From assembly GCF_900120405.1 (NCBI RefSeq), contig NZ_LT635493.1, positions 844,300-908,299 on the forward strand: a DNA stretch of 64,000 bases. Direction: 5' to 3'. The notes under the pieces are model-generated. The model made no database searches and had not been told where the DNA came from. It saw only the letters and a list, made by a program, of their open reading frames with translations. Shown piece after piece: positions 60,317 through 64,000 of this stretch. Position numbers and translations under genes: made by a program. This DNA is from Urinicoccus massiliensis (GTDB lineage: Bacteria; Bacillota; Clostridia; Tissierellales; Peptoniphilaceae). The first letter of the stretch is position 1. Every line of letters begins with the position of its first letter.

Positions 60317-60861
60317 TTTCTATCCCTCCAAATGGTTGTTACTGTACTTTGTACGACAAATAGGTTTAAAATTCCATCAATAATTAAGTTTAATCCAATG
60401 AGCATGACCAGGGCAGTACGACCTGTATAGGGTCTTAAGAAGAGAATGACCCCAATGACCCCTGTGATCAAGGCCATTAATAGGATAACCCACCAGGATT
60501 GGACGCCGATTTTTCTGGCATCCAGGGCTGTCTGGATCCTAAGTAGGGCATCAAAGACGATAAATAAGCCAATGCCAATAATTAAAAGGTCGATAAAGCG
60601 AGTGGTCCAAAAAAACATGACAAAGCCAATCAAGCTGGAGATGATGCCCATGGCAAAATCAAATTGAAAGGCTAGTTGGAGCAAGTCCCTGGAAAAGTAG
60701 CCGAATAACTTGACAATCCCGAATAAAAGTAAGAGGATGCCACAAATTCGACAAAAGACATCAGCAGCCATGGTGGGCTTGGCTAAAAATACAATTCCCA
60801 AGACAATCAAACTCAGTGAAAAAAGACTGTAAATCTCCTTTAAAACTTTTAGATTCTTCAT
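60304..60861 (-). CDS. DUF308 / HdeD-like membrane protein
   Basis: A 185-residue integral membrane protein with six hydrophobic segments arranged as repeats, matching DUF308/HdeD. HdeD takes part in acid resistance in enterobacteria; the biochemical role is unknown. Its start overlaps the stop of the patatin gene by four bases, and its stop overlaps the radical SAM start by 13, which shows tight coupling of the three products. No soluble domain is present. Confidence 0.87.
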   Translation of the reverse strand: MKNLKVLKEIYSLFSLSLIVLGIVFLAKPTMAADVFCRICGILLLLFGIVKLFGYFSRDLLQLAFQFDFAMGIISSLIGFVMFFWTTRFIDLLIIGIGLFIVFDALLRIQTALDARKIGVQSWWVILLMALITGVIGVILFLRPYTGRTALVMLIGLNLIIDGILNLFVVQSTVTTIWRDRKWEI

Positions 60862-61727
60862 AAATTCACCTCTTTCTCAAATATCCAGGAAGTCTTGGAA
60901 GCTAGGTGTTTTCCTCCATCTTTCTTGCCCATTTGGTAGAGCTTTAAGAGCTGGTCGTGGTCCTGGGTCAGGGTCTTTAGGCTACCTGTGTCCTCAGGAG
61001 CGATAAGGATGGCTCTACCTTCTTTTTCCAGGGTCAAAAGCTCTTTTAGACTCTGGTTATAAAGCTGGGCCCTATGGGCCAAGGCCTTGGCAGACTGGGG
61101 ATAAGTTCTCCTTAAGAGCCGGACAAACTTTCGGTCCTTTTGGGGATCTCTAAAGAAGTCCTTGGGCTTGGTTAAAATGACAATGAGTTTGTCACAACCC
61201 CAGTCCAGGGCCCTTTTATAGGGAAGGGGGTCACTGAGGCCTCCATCAAAGTAAGGGATGCCATGGATGGGGTAGGGCCGGCAGAGGATGGGAACACAAG
61301 ATGAGGCCTTGAGGGGCTCATAGTGGTCTTGGGCCAGGTCTTTTTTGGAAAAATAGACAGGCTTTCCAGTTAGGGCGTTGGTGGCTACAATTTCAAAGAC
61401 CATGGGGTTGGCCATCAAGGCTGGATAGTCCAGAGGATATTCTCCACCTAGCTCACTCAGGGTGGAATAGATATAGTCCAGGTTGATATAGGAAGCTGAC
61501 CTTATAAAATTTTTAAGGCCCATGTAACTTTTTCGAAAGGCATAGTCATTATAAAAGACCAGGTTTCGTCCGGCTTGGCCTGCCAAGAAGGATGCTCCAT
61601 TGGCAGATCCGGCGGACACACCGATGAAATAGTCTCCACTGATACCAGCCTCCAGGCAATAGTCCAAGACTCCGGCCCCGTAAATTCCCCGGGTGCCACC
61701 TCCCATATCCACAAATCCTAAAATCAT
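60858..61727 (-). CDS. Patatin-like phospholipase
   Basis: A 289-residue patatin-fold lipase. The oxyanion loop G-G-G-T-R-G is at residues 9-14, the nucleophile Ser38 lies in G-V-S-A-G, and the catalytic Asp is in F-D-G-G-L-S near residue 170. It would cleave acyl chains from lipids; the cellular target is unknown. There is no signal peptide, so it acts inside the cell. It leads the run patatin-DUF308-radical SAM and is preceded by a TATACT -10 on the minus strand (61793-61798). Confidence 0.92.
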   Translation of the reverse strand: MILGFVDMGGGTRGIYGAGVLDYCLEAGISGDYFIGVSAGSANGASFLAGQAGRNLVFYNDYAFRKSYMGLKNFIRSASYINLDYIYSTLSELGGEYPLDYPALMANPMVFEIVATNALTGKPVYFSKKDLAQDHYEPLKASSCVPILCRPYPIHGIPYFDGGLSDPLPYKRALDWGCDKLIVILTKPKDFFRDPQKDRKFVRLLRRTYPQSAKALAHRAQLYNQSLKELLTLEKEGRAILIAPEDTGSLKTLTQDHDQLLKLYQMGKKDGGKHLASKTSWIFEKEVNL

Positions 61728-61821
61728 CTCTCACTCCTTCAGTCTACTGTCAAAACTTGGGGGCTTTTAAAATTTAAAGTCCCTCTAAGTCTAGTATAGG
61801 AAAAGAGAGAAGGTTTTCCTA

Positions 61822-61874
61822 CAGACAAAAAGAAAGAAGTGTTCGAATTTCGAACACTTCTTTCTTTTTGTCTG
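61822..61874. terminator. 25-bp perfect palindrome, terminator of the TetR gene
   Basis: Two 25-base arms (61822-61846 and 61850-61874) are perfectly complementary around the three-base loop ATT. One arm holds AAAAAG, the other CTTTTTG, so each strand has a T-rich 3' side. It lies just after the TetR stop codon and before the patatin promoter. Confidence 0.85.
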
Positions 61875-61886
61875 TATTTTATTTAG

Positions 61887-62462
61887 CTAATCTTCTTCCA
61901 AGGGGTGGCCTTGGACATAGGCTTGGATCATTTCATGGATAGTTGCCTCAAAAGACTGGGAGAAAGTCCGCATGAGTCCATCTTTTTGGCCGGGCATCCG
62001 GCCCTCAATCCAGCGGAGGGTGGACCCGATAATGGCATCGGTATAAAACCCGGTAATATAGGCCTTGCCCTTTTGAGAAAGACCCTGGCCTTGGGCCGCC
62101 TGGTCTACAAAGTTTCCGATAAAGTAGCTTGTGGCCGATTCAAGATAGCGGTTAATGACATCCTGACTCTTGGAGTGGTAGATGTGCATAATGGCCCTGT
62201 CGTGCTCTAGGAAAAAATTCACCGTCCGGAGGCATTCCTGGTAAAAGGTATTTTCTGGCTTGGCCTCACTACGAAAAGTTTTGGATTCTTCTTGGAAGAC
62301 GTGCTCCAATAAGTCATAGATATCTTGGAAGTAATAGTAGAAGGTATTGCGGTTTACTTGGGCAGATTCAATAATATCCTTGACAGTAATCTTATCCAAG
62401 GATTTTTCTTGCAAGAGTTCTAGAAAGGAATCAACAATTGCTTGTTCAGTTAGTCTAGCCAT
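61887..62462 (-). CDS. TetR family transcriptional regulator
   Basis: A regulator of about 191 residues. The N-terminal helix-turn-helix is clear: I-T-V-K-D-I-I-E-S-A-Q-V-N-R-N-T-F-Y-Y-Y-F near residues 25-45. The C-terminal ligand/dimer domain has no recognisable ligand signature. ATG at 62462 follows GGGTGG by six bases; a GTG nine bases earlier is possible. It is the nearest regulator to the patatin-radical SAM run on the same strand and to the nitroreductase gene on the opposite strand; its targets and ligand are unknown. Confidence 0.88.
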   Translation of the reverse strand: MARLTEQAIVDSFLELLQEKSLDKITVKDIIESAQVNRNTFYYYFQDIYDLLEHVFQEESKTFRSEAKPENTFYQECLRTVNFFLEHDRAIMHIYHSKSQDVINRYLESATSYFIGNFVDQAAQGQGLSQKGKAYITGFYTDAIIGSTLRWIEGRMPGQKDGLMRTFSQSFEATIHEMIQAYVQGHPLEED

Positions 62463-62513
62463 CTTCACCACCCAAAATCAATCACATATTTTTAAAGTTA
62501 CTCCTTTGTTCTT

Positions 62514-62519
62514 ATTATA
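62514..62519 (-). promoter_or_regulatory. -10 element for the TetR gene
   Basis: TATAAT on the minus strand, about 50 bases before the start codon. No strong -35 is seen. Confidence 0.5.
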
Positions 62520-62647
62520 GCTAGAGATTCTAAATTTTTCAAGAAAGGGCTTTTGAGGCCAGGACTTGGAAAAGAAGCCTGAAAAGAAAAAGAAGAATAT
62601 CCTTGGAGGGTTTTTTGTAGTATGATAGAGAAGAAGGGGGGGTATTT

Positions 62648-63310
62648 ATGGACTTAGTAAGTGCCATGCAAGCAAGGCATTCCGTTCGAAAATATACAGA
62701 CCAAGCCATTGAACCTGACCAGGCCCAGTTGCTAGAGGCCAGGATGGAAGAAATCAACCAGCAAGAGGGTTTAAATTTTCGTTTAATTTTAGGAGAGGAC
62801 CAATTTTTTCAAAGGAGAATCCCCAGTTTTGGAAATTTTGAAAATGTCAAAAACTATTTTGTCCTGGCTGGAAAAAAAGACCTGGACCCCCAAAAAGTAG
62901 GCTATTGGGGAGAAGATTTAGTTCTTTATGCCCAGAGCCTGGGCTTAAACACCTGTTGGGTGGGCTTTGCCAAGTTCTTTTATAAGGACCTGGTCCTGGA
63001 TCCAGGACAAAAAGTTTTTTGCCTTATCAGTTTGGGCTATGGCCAAGACCAAGGCAAGAGTCGACCCTCCAAGAGCTTGGAAGATGTGGCCCGGGGACCG
63101 GCGCCCTATCCAGAGTGGTTTATCCAAGGAGTCCAGGGCGCTCTTTTGGCTCCAACAGCTATGAACCAGCAAAAATTTACCATCCACTATCATCCTGATG
63201 GGGAGGTGGACTTTAAGGCTGGCCGGGGATTTTTTGCCAAGCTGGACCTGGGAATTGTAAAATATCATTTTGACTTAGTGACAAAAGATAGGGGGTGTCA
63301 AAAGAAATGA
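62648..63310 (+). CDS. Nitroreductase family oxidoreductase
   Basis: A 220-residue FMN-dependent nitroreductase-fold protein, with the opening M-Q-A-R-H-S-V-R-K-Y-T (FMN phosphate binding) and the later L-A-P-T-A-M-N-Q-Q segment that in this family lines the flavin pocket. Substrates are usually quinones, nitro compounds or flavins; none can be assigned. A GGGGGG run six bases before the ATG is the ribosome site. Its stop overlaps the start of the lipid kinase gene (ATGA), so the two are coupled. Confidence 0.88.
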   Translation: MDLVSAMQARHSVRKYTDQAIEPDQAQLLEARMEEINQQEGLNFRLILGEDQFFQRRIPSFGNFENVKNYFVLAGKKDLDPQKVGYWGEDLVLYAQSLGLNTCWVGFAKFFYKDLVLDPGQKVFCLISLGYGQDQGKSRPSKSLEDVARGPAPYPEWFIQGVQGALLAPTAMNQQKFTIHYHPDGEVDFKAGRGFFAKLDLGIVKYHFDLVTKDRGCQKK

Positions 63311-64000
63311 AAAAATGCCTCGTTTTAGTAAATCCAGCTTCTGGGGATGGAAAGAGCATGGAATCCATACCTAAACTAGAAAAGAGATTGGAAGAAGACT
63401 TTGATCAAGTGGAAATTATTGAAACCAAAGAAGAGGGCCAGGGGGAAAAGTTGGCCCAAAAGGCCTGTCGGGAAAAAGTCCATAGCCTCTTTGTTATAGG
63501 TGGAGATGGAACCATTCATGAAATTGTCAATGGTCTGGCAGAAGAAGACCACCGGCCTATTTTGGGCCTTCTACCTGGAGGCACCAACAATACCTACTAC
63601 CGGCTTATAGGAGAAAATCGGGACCTAGCCGCAGCTATTGATGATATTGATCTTAAGACTACGACAGAGGTGGACTTGGGCCAATGTAATGACAGGTTTT
63701 TTATCTACTACACCTGCTTTGGTCGGCTAATTGACGCCACCACCTCTACTGATGGAGAAGAAAAAGAAAGGCTGGGGCCCATGGCCTATGTAAAAAATAT
63801 CTTTAAGGCCCTGCCAGAGGACGAAAGCCACCAAATCAAGCTAGTCAGTGATGGAGGAAACTACCAGGGCCCTGCCAGCCATGTCTATGCCTTTTTAGTG
63901 GCCCAAATGGGAAATTTAAATTTTTCAGAAATTTCCAGCTCTCTTAGCAGTGGAAAGCTCTATGTCTTTATTTTGACCAATGCCAAGACCGCATCCAAGC
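63307..64000 (+). CDS. Diacylglycerol/lipid kinase (DagK/YegS family), 3' end missing
   Basis: A reading frame of 231 codons that runs off the end of the window. It begins M-K-K-C-L-V-L-V-N-P-A-S-G-D-G-K, and carries I-G-G-D-G-T-I-H-E near residue 63 and L-P-G-G-T-N-N-T near 82: the ATP-binding loops of the DAGK catalytic domain. Family members phosphorylate diacylglycerol to recycle it into phospholipid. Start ATG at 63307 overlaps the nitroreductase stop by four bases; the stop lies beyond the window. Confidence 0.88.
   Translation, partial: MKKCLVLVNPASGDGKSMESIPKLEKRLEEDFDQVEIIETKEEGQGEKLAQKACREKVHSLFVIGGDGTIHEIVNGLAEEDHRPILGLLPGGTNNTYYRLIGENRDLAAAIDDIDLKTTTEVDLGQCNDRFFIYYTCFGRLIDATTSTDGEEKERLGPMAYVKNIFKALPEDESHQIKLVSDGGNYQGPASHVYAFLVAQMGNLNFSEISSSLSSGKLYVFILTNAKTASK

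Overview
The window reads as chromosome of a low- to mid-GC, anaerobic Firmicute. Gram-positive markers include the WalRK system with its YycH/YycI/YycJ partners, lipoprotein signal peptides, an SLH surface protein, ECF transporters, T-box control and strong Shine-Dalgarno sites. The gene set would suit Tissierellia/Peptoniphilaceae, but that placement is an inference and no rRNA is present to test it. Most genes are tightly packed with 4-30 nt overlaps. Two blocks, the selenium genes (28.7-32.7 kb) and the B12 transporter (42.0-44.9 kb), look more AT-rich in codon choice than their neighbours and may have been acquired.

Layout. 0-3.1 kb: the end of a stalk-domain protein, then SLH lipoprotein, rhodanese and uracil permease on the minus strand. 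3.3-8.0 kb: a plus-strand run of threonylcarbamoyl-AMP synthase, YwlE-like phosphatase, RpiB, Upp, a TagO/WecA-type transferase and UDP-GlcNAc 2-epimerase, closed by an ISL3 element inserted exactly at the last stop codon. 9.4-13.6 kb: a tryptophan T-box leader, TrpP (an S-component), the EcfA1-EcfA2-EcfT energy module and TruA. 13.7-18.4 kb: a DUF4153 membrane protein, a DMT exporter and an ABC exporter. 18.7-21.2 kb: cobalt transporter CbiMNQO. 21.3-28.2 kb: tRNA-Gly, then pstSCAB-phoU-phoPR behind Pho-box-like repeats.

28.7-32.7 kb: MnmH (selenouridine synthase) divergent from selD-yedF-DUF3343-NifS-like. An IS200-type element follows. 33.6-41.7 kb: walRK-yycHI-yycJ-surE and two membrane proteins. 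41.8-44.9 kb: a cobalamin riboswitch and a BtuFCD-like transporter. 44.9-45.7 kb: relic IS ends, tRNA-Ala, a possible small RNA and the secA promoter region. 45.7-52.6 kb: secA, prfB, tex, DUF445 and csbD. 52.6-54.2 kb: an IS3-family element sitting inside the csbD terminator. 54.2-56.4 kb: two poorly known genes flanking a hemerythrin protein.

56.5-62.5 kb: a minus-strand run of patatin, DUF308 membrane protein, radical SAM enzyme, small alarmone synthetase, VTT membrane protein and DegV (fatty-acid binding), beside a TetR gene. A nitroreductase and a truncated diacylglycerol-kinase-like gene lie on the plus strand. The lipid theme of this last block makes it my best candidate for an undescribed functional unit, though its joint role is inferred. 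No CRISPR array, prophage or rRNA operon was seen.
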